A stretch of 64,000 nt of DNA from Nocardia cerradoensis NBRC 101014 (GCF_000308535.1 NZ_BAFW01000146.1:1-64000); one strand, 5' to 3'. Counted from the first letter of the stretch, positions 9,275 through 18,373 are shown. Made by a program: numbers and translations. Notes: generated by a model from the sequence alone, not told the origin.

Positions 9275-10021
9275 ATGAACAAGACCACCCGTTTGGTCTC
9301 CGGCGCGACCATAGCTCTGATGGTGACCGGTGCCGTAGCCACCACCGCCACCACGGCGAACGCCGCCACCGGCACGCCCGCGGCCCCCGCCGCCGGCGCA
9401 CCGATCGCCGCCGACCCGTTCACACTGACGACCGAAATCCTTCCGGGCGTGCGCTACACCAGCAACACGCAGGACGGCTCGGTCAGCATTCAGACCGGCC
9501 TGGGCTCGCTCACCACGGTGGGCACCCAGTTCCAGGTCAAGGACGGCAGCGGCGCGCTCGTCGCCGGTACCGCCCTGGCCACCTCGCCCAAGGCCGAACA
9601 GGCCGCCACCGCACCCGCCTCGCTGCCGGAGACCCAGCAGGCGGCCGCTCAGCAGCCGGCGCCCCAGCCGGCCGCCGTCGAACAACCGGTCACCTCCGCC
9701 CAGCCGATCTACACCCAGGACGAGTTCAACTCCGCCCTGAGCGTGGCCGCCACCCAGTTCGGGCTGGCGACCGGTATCGGCAGCCTCGCCGGCGGCGCGG
9801 TGGGCGGCATCACCGGTTGCGTGCTCGGCGCGACGATCGGCTTCGCCCTGGTGCCGGAGTTCTTCCTCGGCAGCGGCGCGGCCGGCTGCCTGGTCGGCGC
9901 CGGACTCGGTGCCACCGTCGGACCGCTGATCGGCGCCGCCATCCTCGGCGTGCCGGTCGGTATCGCGAGCGCGGTGCAGATGTACAACACCCTCAACGCA
10001 CCTGCTCCGGCCGCTTCCTGA
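9275..10021 (+). CDS. Secreted glycine-zipper-like protein, function unknown
   Basis: 248 aa with a signal peptide ending ANA-AT (about residue 31), then a short beta-rich region (residues 50-95), a Gln/Ala/Pro-rich linker (about 105-145) and a C-terminal hydrophobic region. The last region is dense in GxxxG/AxxxG patterns (GIGSLAGGAVGGITGCVLGATIG and following) and has two Cys. Glycine-zipper helices commonly pack in membranes or oligomers, so cell-envelope insertion is plausible. No enzyme family was recognised. It stands alone, with an upstream non-coding stretch and a downstream hairpin. Confidence 0.7.
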   Translation: MNKTTRLVSGATIALMVTGAVATTATTANAATGTPAAPAAGAPIAADPFTLTTEILPGVRYTSNTQDGSVSIQTGLGSLTTVGTQFQVKDGSGALVAGTALATSPKAEQAATAPASLPETQQAAAQQPAPQPAAVEQPVTSAQPIYTQDEFNSALSVAATQFGLATGIGSLAGGAVGGITGCVLGATIGFALVPEFFLGSGAAGCLVGAGLGATVGPLIGAAILGVPVGIASAVQMYNTLNAPAPAAS

Positions 10022-10038
10022 AATCGGCTCTCCCACCC

Positions 10039-10069
10039 CTGTGGCCCCGTCGTTGCGGCGGGGCCACAG
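10039..10069 (+). terminator. Hairpin downstream of the glycine-zipper gene
   Basis: A 14-bp stem with one G-T wobble (CTGTGGCCCCG pairing with CGGGGCCACAG) and a TTG loop, 17 nt after the stop. It has no U-tract, as is common in actinobacteria. Confidence 0.6.
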
Positions 10070-10093
10070 CCGTTCCCGGGGGCCGGGAATGGG

Positions 10094-10112
10094 TACTATC
10101 CCGGTACGTAGT
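10094..10112 (+). promoter_or_regulatory. Candidate promoter/operator of the BlaI-like gene
   Basis: TACTAT at 10094-10099 fits a TANNNT -10 element. An ACTA-N10-TAGT dyad (10095-10112) overlaps it. BlaI-type repressors bind such dyads over their own promoter, but no consensus was tested. Confidence 0.35.
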
Positions 10113-10130
10113 CGATGGTGGAGAGGTGCG

Positions 10131-10529
10131 ATGGCACATCGTTTCGGGGATCTGGAGGCGGTGGTGATGGACCGCATCTGGTCCGCTCCCGACACCATCA
10201 CCGTGCGGACCGTGTTCGAGGATCTGCTGCGCAGCCGGGAAATCGCCTACACCACGGTCATGACCACCATGGACAATCTGCACCGCAAGGGCTGGCTGGA
10301 ACGCGAACGCGAGGGCAAGGCCTATCGCTATCGAGCGCGCCTGAGCCGCGAACAGTACAGCGCCCAGCTGATGCGCGAGGCGCTCGGCGGCGGCCGCTCC
10401 GATCTGGTCCTCGCTCACTTCGTCGAGCAGATCTCCGACGACGACACCGCCGCCCTGCGCAAGGTGCTGCGCCGCGCGAAATCCCGCAATACCCACACCG
10501 AGCAGCCGGGCACCGAGGTCGCCGAGTGA
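10131..10529 (+). CDS. BlaI/MecI-family repressor
   Basis: 132 aa from the ATG at 10131, preceded by GGAGAGG. The winged helix covers FGDLEAVVMDRIWSAPDTITVRTVFEDLL and YTTVMTTMDNLHRKGWLERE, with the family's R-x-G-K-AYRYRARLS wing, followed by a dimerisation region with LAHFVEQISDDD. It overlaps the following M56 gene by 4 nt (GTGA). BlaI/BlaR pairs sense cell-wall stress or beta-lactams. No beta-lactamase is in the window, so the regulated genes probably lie elsewhere. Confidence 0.9.
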   Translation: MAHRFGDLEAVVMDRIWSAPDTITVRTVFEDLLRSREIAYTTVMTTMDNLHRKGWLEREREGKAYRYRARLSREQYSAQLMREALGGGRSDLVLAHFVEQISDDDTAALRKVLRRAKSRNTHTEQPGTEVAE

Positions 10530-11518
10530 CCCTCGCGCTGTGCCTGCTGGGTTATTCGGCACTGGTCTGCGTTCTCGGCCCACCGATCCTGACCCGGCTC
10601 ACCGCGCACGGCAGCGTCCCCGCGCTCGGGGTGCTGGCCTGGCTCACCGCGATCGCCGCCGTCCTCGGCGCGTGGGCGGCCGCGGCGGTGGCTCTGGCCG
10701 TGCAGGTCGCCCACACCTGGGATCTGCCGATGGCCCACCTGTTCGACGACTGTGTGGTGGCCGTGCATGCGACCGCCGACGGCAGCCACGGTCCGGTCGC
10801 GCAGTTCGCGGCGCTGATCTCGGCGCTCGCGCTGATCGGATTCGTCGCGGTGCGGGGCGTGCGGGTGATCGGGGCGGTGGTGCGCGCGGGACGCAGCAGC
10901 GCCCTGCACGCCCGCTCGGCATCACTGGTCGGACGGCGGCTGGACGACGAGTCGGGTGCGGCCGCGGTGGTCATCGATGCGCCGCAACGGGCGGCCTACT
11001 GTGTGGCGGGGCGACCGGGGACGGTCGTGGTGACCAGCGCCGCGGTGGCCGCGCTGGATCGGCCGCAACTGGCGGCGGTACTCGCCCACGAGGACGCCCA
11101 CCTGGCCGGGCGCCATCATCTGATCCGCGCCTCGACACGTGCGCTGACCACCACCCTGCCGCGCATTCCGCTGTTCGCGGCCGCCGACGACCGCATCGCC
11201 CAGCTGCTGGAAATGTGCGCCGACGACCGCGCCGCCGGTCGCCACAGCCGCAGCGCCGTACTCACCGCGCTGCTCACGCTGTCCGGAGCCACCGGCGATG
11301 CCGAGATCCGCTCGCTGCTACCGGATACCGCGCTGGGCACCAGCACGCTCGCCGTCGCCGACCGAGTGCACCGGCTGGTGCGCGCGGACTCGCGGACGCG
11401 GCGGGCCGGGCGCGGGATCCCGCTGGCGTTGTTCGCCGCTCTCGTCGCCGCCGTACCGGCGTCGGGTTATCTGCTGGTGCACTTCGGGATGGCGGGCTGT
11501 CTGCCGTTCATCCACTGA
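10526..11518 (+). CDS. BlaR1/MecR1-like M56 family membrane metallopeptidase
   Basis: 330 aa, GTG start overlapping the repressor stop. Hydrophobic helices at about residues 3-22, 35-62, 95-120 and near 305-325 flank a cytoplasmic HExxH zinc site (HEDAH, residues 188-192). The distal acidic block EMCADDRAA would supply the third ligand. There is no extracellular penicillin-binding sensor domain, so it is the short M56 form seen in many actinobacterial BlaI partners. Likely role: cleaving the BlaI-like repressor when a signal is sensed. Confidence 0.88.
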   Translation: MTLALCLLGYSALVCVLGPPILTRLTAHGSVPALGVLAWLTAIAAVLGAWAAAAVALAVQVAHTWDLPMAHLFDDCVVAVHATADGSHGPVAQFAALISALALIGFVAVRGVRVIGAVVRAGRSSALHARSASLVGRRLDDESGAAAVVIDAPQRAAYCVAGRPGTVVVTSAAVAALDRPQLAAVLAHEDAHLAGRHHLIRASTRALTTTLPRIPLFAAADDRIAQLLEMCADDRAAGRHSRSAVLTALLTLSGATGDAEIRSLLPDTALGTSTLAVADRVHRLVRADSRTRRAGRGIPLALFAALVAAVPASGYLLVHFGMAGCLPFIH

Positions 11519-11525
11519 CATGGCG

Positions 11526-11556
11526 GCGGGACCGGTTCGCCGCGAACCGGTCCCGC
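11526..11556. terminator. Hairpin between convergent genes
   Basis: A perfect 14-bp stem (GCGGGACCGGTTCG with its complement) and a 3-nt loop in the 52-nt gap between the M56 gene and the minus-strand secreted-protein gene. It could serve both strands. Confidence 0.65.
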
Positions 11557-11570
11557 GCACTGTCGTCCGC

Positions 11571-12197
11571 TCAGTTGTAGAAGGCGCCGAACGACGGGAC
11601 GGAAATGGTGCCCAGCTGGTACTGGAAACCGTCCGGGTTGGCATCGGAAACCGGGACCGGCCACCGGTGCCAGAGCGTCCCGTACACCGCGGCCACGACC
11701 ATGCCCGCCCCCGGATCGAAGACGGGCGTGCGGATGGTGGTGTCCACCGGCACGTCGTTGTGTTCGAGCAGGGTTTGGGTGCCGCTGCGCCCGTTCGACA
11801 GATTGTACCAGACGACCTGCAGATTCGCCCCCGCCTGATTCGGGGCGATGGTGCCCGGGCCGCCGAAGAAGCCGAGGCGGAAACCGTCGTAGTTCAACGC
11901 GATTCCGGACCCGTAGACGCCGGGGCCGGTGCCGCGCCCGATGTCGGATTGGGCGGGAATCTGAAACGGCTGCGCGGGCAGAGCCGCCTGCTCGACGGTC
12001 GGTCCGGCGGCGAGCAGCCGGTCGATTGCCTGTTCGGCCGCCGGATTCCCGGCCGCCGCCGCACGCAGATGCGCGGTCGCCGCGGACCAGTCCACGGCGG
12101 CGGGTTCCGCCGCGACGGGACCGGCGAAGACCACGGACGCCGCCGCGGCTGCCGCCGCTGCCGCGCCGAGACGACGGGTGACACTCAGTCGACGCAT
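11571..12197 (-). CDS. Secreted protein of unknown function
   Basis: 208 aa from the ATG at 12197, preceded on the minus strand by AGGAG with 8 nt spacing. The signal peptide begins MRRLSVTRRLG, has a poly-Ala core and cleaves at AGPVAA-EP. The mature domain contains FRLGFFGGPGTIAP, a VVWYNLSNG strand and the end PSFGAFYN. It looks like a small compact beta domain. No known family was recognised. The longer open frame extending upstream into the WYL gene is a shadow. Confidence 0.7.
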   Translation of the reverse strand: MRRLSVTRRLGAAAAAAAAASVVFAGPVAAEPAAVDWSAATAHLRAAAAGNPAAEQAIDRLLAAGPTVEQAALPAQPFQIPAQSDIGRGTGPGVYGSGIALNYDGFRLGFFGGPGTIAPNQAGANLQVVWYNLSNGRSGTQTLLEHNDVPVDTTIRTPVFDPGAGMVVAAVYGTLWHRWPVPVSDANPDGFQYQLGTISVPSFGAFYN

Positions 12198-12253
12198 AAC
12201 CAGTTCTCCTCGAGTATTCCGGTACAGCTTGCTGAGAAATTGCGTATATCCGG

Positions 12254-13234
12254 TCACCGTAGCTTTTTCGCCCCCGGATGCGCGGGTGCGGCGCGCTGCA
12301 AACGGGCGCCGAGTTCGCGGACATGGTCGGCGAGCTCGGGCGGGGAGTCGACGCGGAAGTCGTGGCCGAGCCGCAGCAGTCGCACGACGAGCCATTGCAC
12401 GGTGTCGGCCTCGGTGCGCAGCCGGCAGGTGTGCTCGTCGACCTCCTCGATCTCGCCGAGCGCACTCGCGGTGGCGCGGACGGCGGCCGCCGCAGCGAAC
12501 ACGGTCACCTCCGCGCGGTACACCGGCGCCATCGAATACAACGATTCGCGGACATAGGTGGCCGCGTCCTCGGCGGGCAATTCCCGTGCCTCGGTGCGCA
12601 AGCCGATCGGCTGCGGACTCTCGATGCGATCGATCCGGAAGATCCGCCAATCGTCGCGTTCGCGATCGAAGGCGACCAGATACCAGCGCTGCCCCGCGGC
12701 GACCAGGCGATGCGGGTCGACCAGCCGCCGGGTCCGCGCACCGGAGTTCGAGACGTAACCGAAGCGCAGTTGTTCCCCCCCGCCGATCGCGGCCGCCAGC
12801 ACCGTCAACACGGCGGTATCGACCGGCGAATCCGATTCGGCGGCAAGGGTTTCGGTGGCCGCACTCACCGAACGCACCCGGGCCCGCAGCCGGGTCGGCA
12901 GCACCTGTTCGAGTTTGGCCAGCGCTCGCACCGCCGCCTCGTCCGCACCGGGCAATGCGTGCGCGGCGACGGTCCGCAGCCCGATCGCGGTGGACACCGC
13001 CTCGTGGTCGTCGAGCAGCAGCGGGGGCATCGCCGTCCCCGCGGCCAGCCGATATCCGCCGTACACACCCATCGTCGCCTGCACCGGATAGTCGAGTTCG
13101 CGCAGCCGATCGATATCGCGGCGCACGGTCCGGGGGCTGACGCCCAGTCGCTGCGAGAGCTCACTGCCCGACCATTCGCGCGGCGTCTGCAGCAGCGACA
13201 GGAGGGTGAGCAGGCGCTGCGTCGTATCGGTCAC
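12254..13234 (-). CDS. YafY-type HTH/WYL-domain transcriptional regulator
   Basis: 326 aa. The N-terminal HTH has SGSELSQRLGVSPRTVRRDIDRLRELDYPVQA (about residues 22-55), then the GGYRLAAG linker and a WYL domain with RFGYVSNSGARTRRLVDPHRLVAAGQRWYLVAFDRERDDWRIFRIDRI. A WCX-like C-terminal domain follows. WYL domains bind ligands, often nucleic acids or small molecules. It is divergent from the dienelactone-hydrolase-like gene at 13402, a likely target. Confidence 0.92.
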   Translation of the reverse strand: MTDTTQRLLTLLSLLQTPREWSGSELSQRLGVSPRTVRRDIDRLRELDYPVQATMGVYGGYRLAAGTAMPPLLLDDHEAVSTAIGLRTVAAHALPGADEAAVRALAKLEQVLPTRLRARVRSVSAATETLAAESDSPVDTAVLTVLAAAIGGGEQLRFGYVSNSGARTRRLVDPHRLVAAGQRWYLVAFDRERDDWRIFRIDRIESPQPIGLRTEARELPAEDAATYVRESLYSMAPVYRAEVTVFAAAAAVRATASALGEIEEVDEHTCRLRTEADTVQWLVVRLLRLGHDFRVDSPPELADHVRELGARLQRAAPAHPGAKKLR

Positions 13235-13401
13235 CGGCCCATTCTCGCGCAGAATTAGGACAGTTTCCGGCCGTTATGGGCGCCGCTCGCCGAGCGCGTG
13301 GTCCGCCACGTCGCCGATTCAGCGCTGGGGACAGCGCCCGGACTGCGGCAGAATGCCTGGGGCGCAACCTGATCCGCAGGCCGCGCACAGTGGAGGCTGA
13401 A

Positions 13402-14196
13402 ATGACCGAGGAAATCGTGGGCCGGCATGCCGAGGTCGAGGTCGACGGTTCACCGATGGCCGTCTATCTGGCGCGACCGGCACGCGGCGGCCGGTTGCCG
13501 GTGGTGCTGGTCGGCGCCGAATTGTGGGGTCTGACAGCCGAAGTGCGGGCGGTGGTCGACCGGGTGGCCGCGCTGGGATACGTGGCGGTGGTCGCGAATC
13601 TGTATCACCGGTGCGGGCCGGAGACCGCCGCCGGACTGGCCGAATCCGACGAGAACCGGGCGCGGGCCTTCGACCTGCTCGGCACGCTCACTCGCGACGG
13701 TGTGGAGGCGGATCTGCGTGCGGCCGTGGCCTTCGCCCGCGAGCAGGGTGAGGGCGGCGACACCACCGGCGCGCTCGGTTTCAGCCTGGGCGGGCATATC
13801 ACCTACTTCGCCGCGACCAGGCTGGATCTGGACGCCGCGGCGATCTTCTACCCCGGCTGGTTGCCGGTCGCCGGTACCGCGTTGAGCATCCCGGATCCGC
13901 TGCTCGCCCACACCTCCTCGATCGCCGAACGCGGCACCCGGCTGCTGTTGCTGCTGGCCGAGCGCGATCATGTGATCGACGCCGAGCAGCGCGCGGCCAT
14001 CGACGCCGCGCTCGCGCAGGCCGGCGCGGATTACGAACTGGTGGTCTACCCCAGTGCGCAGCACGCCTATTTCTTCCCCGGACGTCCGGTGCACGATGCG
14101 GCGGCCGCGGCCGATTCCTGGCAGCGCGTGACCGAACTGTTCGCCGCGACACTGGGGGCGGTGACCGATGAATTTCCGGCGCCCGCCTCGTCCTAG
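13402..14196 (+). CDS. Dienelactone-hydrolase-family alpha/beta hydrolase
   Basis: 264 aa from the ATG at 13402 (TGGAGG 6 nt upstream). It has the DLH layout: VVLVGAELWGL near residue 35, nucleophile elbow GALGFSLGGH (about 125), then LAERDHVID supplying the acid and SAQHAYFF supplying the His. The elbow carries Ser where classical dienelactone hydrolases have Cys, so it may be a serine-type esterase rather than a carboxymethylenebutenolidase. It is 4 nt from the next hydrolase and probably cotranscribed. Confidence 0.85.
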   Translation: MTEEIVGRHAEVEVDGSPMAVYLARPARGGRLPVVLVGAELWGLTAEVRAVVDRVAALGYVAVVANLYHRCGPETAAGLAESDENRARAFDLLGTLTRDGVEADLRAAVAFAREQGEGGDTTGALGFSLGGHITYFAATRLDLDAAAIFYPGWLPVAGTALSIPDPLLAHTSSIAERGTRLLLLLAERDHVIDAEQRAAIDAALAQAGADYELVVYPSAQHAYFFPGRPVHDAAAAADSWQRVTELFAATLGAVTDEFPAPASS

Positions 14197-14200
14197 GGGC

Positions 14201-15067
14201 ATGCAGACAGAAATCCTCAGCACCCCCGAGGCCGACCTCACCTACGACGTCCGCGGTCCGCTGCCCACCGCCGACGGCCGGGCGCCGCTGCTCATGGTCG
14301 GCCAGCCGATGACGGCCGACGGTTTCGCCACTCTGGCCTCCTACTTCCCCGACCGCACCGTGATCACCTACGACCCGCGTGGGCTGGGGCGCAGCGTGCG
14401 CAAGGACGGGCGGACCGACAATTCGCCCGTCGTGCAGGCCGGGGATCTGCACGCGCTCATCGAACACATCGGCGGCCCGGTGGAGATCTTCGCCAGCAGC
14501 GGCGGAGCCGTGACCGCCCTGGCCCTGGTAGCCGCCCACCCCGGCGACGTGACCACACTCGTCGCGCACGAACCGCCGATCCTGCCGGTGCTGCCCGATG
14601 CGGAAGCGGCCCGCCGCGCACAGATCGGCGTGCGAGATGTGTACGAGGCCAAGGGATTCGGCGCCGGTATGGCCGCCTTCATCGCGATGGCATCGTGGGA
14701 GGGCGAATTCACCGACGAGTTCTTCGCCCTCCCCGCCCCCGACCCGGCCCAATTCGGCATGCCCACCGAAGACGACGGCTCCCGCGACGACCCGCTGGTC
14801 TCGGACCGCTCCTGGGCGGTCAGCGGCTACCGGCCCGACGTCGCCGCACTGACGGACGTCCCCACCCACGTCCTCATCGCCGTCGGCGAGGAGACAGGCA
14901 ACGTACTGACCGGCCGGACCGCGGCAGCGACAGCCGCCCTCCTCGGACAGCATCCGGCCGTATTCCCCAGCCATCACAGCGGTTTCGTCGGCGGCGACGC
15001 CAGCTACGCCGGGCAGCCCGAGGCTTTCGCGAAGCGATTGCGAGAGGTGCTCGACGCCCACCGCTGA
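14201..15067 (+). CDS. Alpha/beta hydrolase
   Basis: 288 aa from the ATG at 14201. It has an oxyanion-side LLMVGQPMTADGF, TYDPRGLGRS, a nucleophile elbow reading EIFASSGGAVTAL (Ser in SSGG, about residue 99), VLIAVGEETG for the acid region and FPSHHSGF for the His. It lies directly behind the DLH-like gene. The substrate is unknown; epoxide-hydrolase or haloperoxidase-like esterases have this general plan. Confidence 0.8.
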   Translation: MQTEILSTPEADLTYDVRGPLPTADGRAPLLMVGQPMTADGFATLASYFPDRTVITYDPRGLGRSVRKDGRTDNSPVVQAGDLHALIEHIGGPVEIFASSGGAVTALALVAAHPGDVTTLVAHEPPILPVLPDAEAARRAQIGVRDVYEAKGFGAGMAAFIAMASWEGEFTDEFFALPAPDPAQFGMPTEDDGSRDDPLVSDRSWAVSGYRPDVAALTDVPTHVLIAVGEETGNVLTGRTAAATAALLGQHPAVFPSHHSGFVGGDASYAGQPEAFAKRLREVLDAHR

Positions 15068-15210
15068 TCCGGAAACCGCCGGGCGAGATCGTATCGACGA
15101 TCGCTCCCCGCCGGTCCAACAGATCCGGTAACGCGATCGGTCGAATATCTCCTCCCAAGGTCTCAGGGCGACGTTACCTTCGGCCCTGGGGCGGCTACGG
15201 AGCTGTGCCG

Positions 15211-15813
15211 ATGATGGGATCTATGACGACAGGATCCGGTGTCGGCCCGATGCTTATCGAGTCCGCGGTGCCGGCCTTCGACGCCGGCCTGATCGAGCAT
15301 CTGGTGGTGCACGCTGATCCGCGTGTGACCTACCAGGCGGCACGCGGTCTGGATCTGCTGAGCGTGCGTACGCCGCTGACGACGGTCTCGATGTGGATTC
15401 GGGGGCTGCCCGCTCGCTGGAGCGGCCGGGCGGTTCCCACTCCGCAGCGACTGGTGGTGGGTGAGGGGGTCGGGCTGCCGGGCTGGCTGCTGCTCGGCGA
15501 GATACCGGGACGTGAGATCGCGTTCGGTGCGGTCGGCAAGTTCTGGCGGCCGGATATCGAATGGCGCGACGTACCACGGGCGGCCTTCGCCGGCTTCACC
15601 GAGCCGGGATGGGGGAAGATCGCGGCGAACTTTACCGTCACCGGTTATGGCGAGCACGCCAGCCTGCTCGGCTACGAGGTTCGCACCGTCACCACCGATC
15701 CGGTATCACGGCGGCGATTTCTGCGGTACTGGTGGTTGATCCGCCCGTTCGTGGCGCACATAATGCGTGCCACGTTGCGCACGATCGCTGCGGATGCGGA
15801 AACACGGGGATGA
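15211..15813 (+). CDS. SRPBCC-like protein of unknown function
   Basis: About 200 aa from the ATG at 15211, chosen for GGAG 8 nt upstream (15214 and 15223 are alternatives). It has a beta-rich middle (FGAVGKFWRPDIEWRDV, KIAANFTVTGYGEHASLLGYEVRTVTTD) and a C-terminal helix RRFLRYWWLIRPFVAHIMRATLRTIAADAE. The long C-terminal helix after antiparallel strands fits an SRPBCC/START-type fold. Its stop abuts the ATG of the broken wax-synthase gene, so the two formed one transcription unit. Confidence 0.6.
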   Translation: MMGSMTTGSGVGPMLIESAVPAFDAGLIEHLVVHADPRVTYQAARGLDLLSVRTPLTTVSMWIRGLPARWSGRAVPTPQRLVVGEGVGLPGWLLLGEIPGREIAFGAVGKFWRPDIEWRDVPRAAFAGFTEPGWGKIAANFTVTGYGEHASLLGYEVRTVTTDPVSRRRFLRYWWLIRPFVAHIMRATLRTIAADAETRG

Positions 15814-17193
15814 ATGGATATCGCCCGGAAGTCTTTGCGAGCCGACGGATTCCGATCGCACGCTGACAGTTCACGCCGAGGCCGGATCGACCGAGCCGGG
15901 CCTGCGGACCTGACGGTGCTGGCCGCAGACCATGCCTCGGTGCCGATGAACCTCGGCGCAATCTTGATCTTCGACGGTGCCGGGCCGACCCCGGCCGAAG
16001 TCCGCGCGTTGCTGCACGAACGTGTCCCGCATGTCCCGCGGCTGTGACAGGCGCTGCGCGACACCCCTTTCGGCTGCGGCCGACCGATCTGGGTCGACGA
16101 TCCGACGTTCTCGGTGGACCGGCACCTGACACACCTGCGGTGGCCGCAACCAGGCACTCGCCGGGCACTGTTCGATATCGCCGCCGACCTGCTGTGCCGT
16201 CCATTCGCACCCGACCTTCCGCTGTGGCAGGCGTATTCGGTGACCGGAACCGGCGATACCGCACTCGTCGTCGTCCTCCATCACGTGCTCGCGGACGGCC
16301 TCGGCAGTCTGGCCGTCCTGACTGCCCTGGCCGACGAAGGCAACCACGCAGCCGTCGCGCGGTTTCCACGCCCAGCGCCGAGCATCCGGGAACTTGCGGT
16401 GGACGCGACACTGGCGAAGCTGCACGCGATCGGCTCGCTTGCGGCCGATCTCCGGCGTGGCTGTGCGGGACTGCGGGAACTGACATTCGGAGCGCCCTTA
16501 CTGCGTCCGGCCGAACGGATCTCGCTGCTCCGGCCCACCACACATCGCCGCAGAGTGGCATCGACCGCCGTGGCGCTGAACGAGGTGGCCGCCACCGCAC
16601 ACCGGTTCGGGGGCACCGTCAACGATGTCGTCCTCGCCGCAGTCACCGGTGCCCTGCTCGAGATCCTGGACGCTCGCGGGGAACGACCGCACCGGCTGGT
16701 GATGTCGATTCCGGTCTCCGGGCGCCGTACCACCACCGTGAGCGATCTCGGCAACGACACCGGCGTGCGCCCGCTGGCGGTGCCGGCCATCACCGATGAT
16801 GCGGCTCGGCTTACCGCGATCGTCACCGCGACCACCGCCGCGAGAGGATCGTCGCCCCGGGCGAGCTCGGCGAGGCCGCTGGGGCTGGCATTCCGGCTGA
16901 TTCATCGCTTCGGCTTGTTCCGGCTGTTCATCGACCATCAACGACTGGTGCACAGCTTCGAAACGAACCTGCACGGCCCCGCCACGGCCCTGCACCTGGT
17001 GGGCCATCGGATCGACGCGCTCGTGCCACTGGTAGCAACACCGGGAAACGTCGGCGTCACCTTCGCGGTGCTGTCCTACGCGGGCACCCTTACGGTCAAC
17101 ACCATCGCCGACCCCGACATCCTCCCCGAGCAAGACACCCTCACCCGCGCACTACACGCAACCTTCACCCGCCTGGCACACACCCGGCCGTGA
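15814..17193 (+). pseudogene. Wax ester synthase/diacylglycerol acyltransferase (WS/DGAT) gene interrupted by one in-frame TGA
   Basis: The frame from 15814 encodes the family's N-terminus (LTVLAADHASVPMNLGAILIFDG). It hits TGA at 16045-16047 within the block VPHVPRL-stop-QALRDTPFGCGRP. The same frame then continues without another stop to 17193, with HHVLADG as the HHxxxDG catalytic motif, the NDVVLAAVTGAL block and the usual C-terminal GHRIDALVPLV...GNVGVTF. The stop sits where relatives usually have Arg, so a CGA-to-TGA change explains it. Such enzymes acylate alcohols or diacylglycerol to store wax esters or triacylglycerol. Everything else looks intact, so the break is recent, or is a sequencing error or readthrough. 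Confidence 0.85.
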
Positions 17194-17283
17194 ATCACCC
17201 GCTCGGAGTCAGACGTTCCATGGATGCCCTACGGTTCGAGTTGATCCCCGGGCCATTGATCACCCCCCACCGAACCGGACCGA

Positions 17284-18009
17284 TCAATCGAGACGGACGT
17301 CGCCTGACATGCCACCATCCGCAGGTCTTGGCTGTGGCTCGGCGAGCGCAGAGGCCGTCCGCTCGACGTTGCGCTTCAGCACGGCCAGCATGCGCGCCTG
17401 CATCGTCCACACCACTAGGGGAAAGACCCAGTCGTACATCAACCGCTCGAACCATCTGGGGCGGGCGGCTTGGTAGCCGCCGATGACCAGGCGGGTGCGT
17501 CGGCCAGGCAGCTCGGTCAGGCGAAAGCCCCAGAGCCCCTCCATGTAGGCCGAGGGCCGCGGCCGGCTCGGATCGAGCAACTGTCCCCGGAGATCGGCTA
17601 GCCAATAGAGCCCCAAGAATCGGTTCGGTTCAAGGGTTACCACCGCATAAGAGGGGAGGCCGAGGCACTTCAAACGGTCCCCGACGCCGAGGTCCTGCCA
17701 CTCCGGGTGAACCTCCCGGGCGCTGGGACGGCCCGCGTTGTCGAAGAGGTCCCAGGAATAGAAGCCTCCGCGGTCCCAACCCATTTGAACCAGCCACGGC
17801 CAAACCTGCTCCACGGCCGCCTCGATGGTGACGGCCATGGTTGCTCCGCGCTCCCCCTCAGGGACGAGGTCGCCACCAGGAAAGGGGCCGGTAACTTCGT
17901 CATCGGTCGCACCCCACGTCAGCAGTCGAGGCGCCAGAAAGCGCCGGTAGGCCACCGCAGCCGCTATTCCCACTGCCGCGGCACCCGTGATGTCGAGCAC
18001 ACCGGTCAT
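17284..18009 (-). CDS. Membrane-anchored SRPBCC-family protein
   Basis: 241 aa from the ATG at 18009. An N-terminal hydrophobic helix (ITGAAAVGIAAAVAYRRFLAP) precedes an SRPBCC-like domain beginning MAVTIEAAVEQVWPWLVQMGWDRGGFYSWD. It continues with GDRLKCLGLPSYAVVTLEPNRFLGLYW and ends in a C-terminal helix (WFERLMYDWVFPLVVWTMQARMLAVLKRNVER). This matches proteins usually labelled polyketide cyclase/dehydrase-like SRPBCC. The ligand and reaction are unknown. Confidence 0.75.
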   Translation of the reverse strand: MTGVLDITGAAAVGIAAAVAYRRFLAPRLLTWGATDDEVTGPFPGGDLVPEGERGATMAVTIEAAVEQVWPWLVQMGWDRGGFYSWDLFDNAGRPSAREVHPEWQDLGVGDRLKCLGLPSYAVVTLEPNRFLGLYWLADLRGQLLDPSRPRPSAYMEGLWGFRLTELPGRRTRLVIGGYQAARPRWFERLMYDWVFPLVVWTMQARMLAVLKRNVERTASALAEPQPRPADGGMSGDVRLD

Positions 18010-18373
18010 GCGACAACCATGCGCCACCGTGCAGGCAGGCCACCAGGGCCGAACGTCATAGCGTTCGAGCGGACCCGAGACCTCGGTCGGCGACTCGGCA
18101 CACGACGCCCTCGACGTGATATGTAGCCCTCGCTTCGAATACCTGCTCCGCGCTCGAACATGAAGCCGAGCGCGGCTCCGGAGCCGCCGTTCTTCCCGTT
18201 CCAGCAGATCTGCAACTGACCGCGGGAAGAGCCTCGAACATCGTCTGGGCGTTCACGTTTCCGAGCGCATGTCGTGCGGCGCGCTCCGTGATCACGCAAT
18301 TGGCCACCTGGAAGACGGAAAGCACATCGGCAAAATCGTGGACATCATCTGACGCCGACCGGGCCACCGCGTC
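18010..18373. other. Gap holding a possible degraded minus-strand gene
   Basis: No intact gene is supported. A 103-codon minus-strand frame (18056-18367) starts with a helix-like MARSASDDVHDFADVLSVFQ and ERAARHALG that recalls the N-terminus of SnoaL/NTF2-like proteins. It then loses any family likeness, and a neighbouring frame has LQICWNGKNGGSG, reminiscent of the next strand. This could be a frameshifted remnant, at low confidence. Confidence 0.25.

Noticed and set aside
12198..12650. N-terminal extension of the secreted protein into the WYL gene
   Set aside because: The ATG at 12197 has a good ribosome-binding site and starts a signal peptide; the extension is a shadow.
16045..16047. TGA as selenocysteine in the WS/DGAT gene
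   Set aside because: The position is not a catalytic Cys, relatives have Arg there, and no SECIS-like hairpin is evident; a CGA-to-TGA change is simpler.
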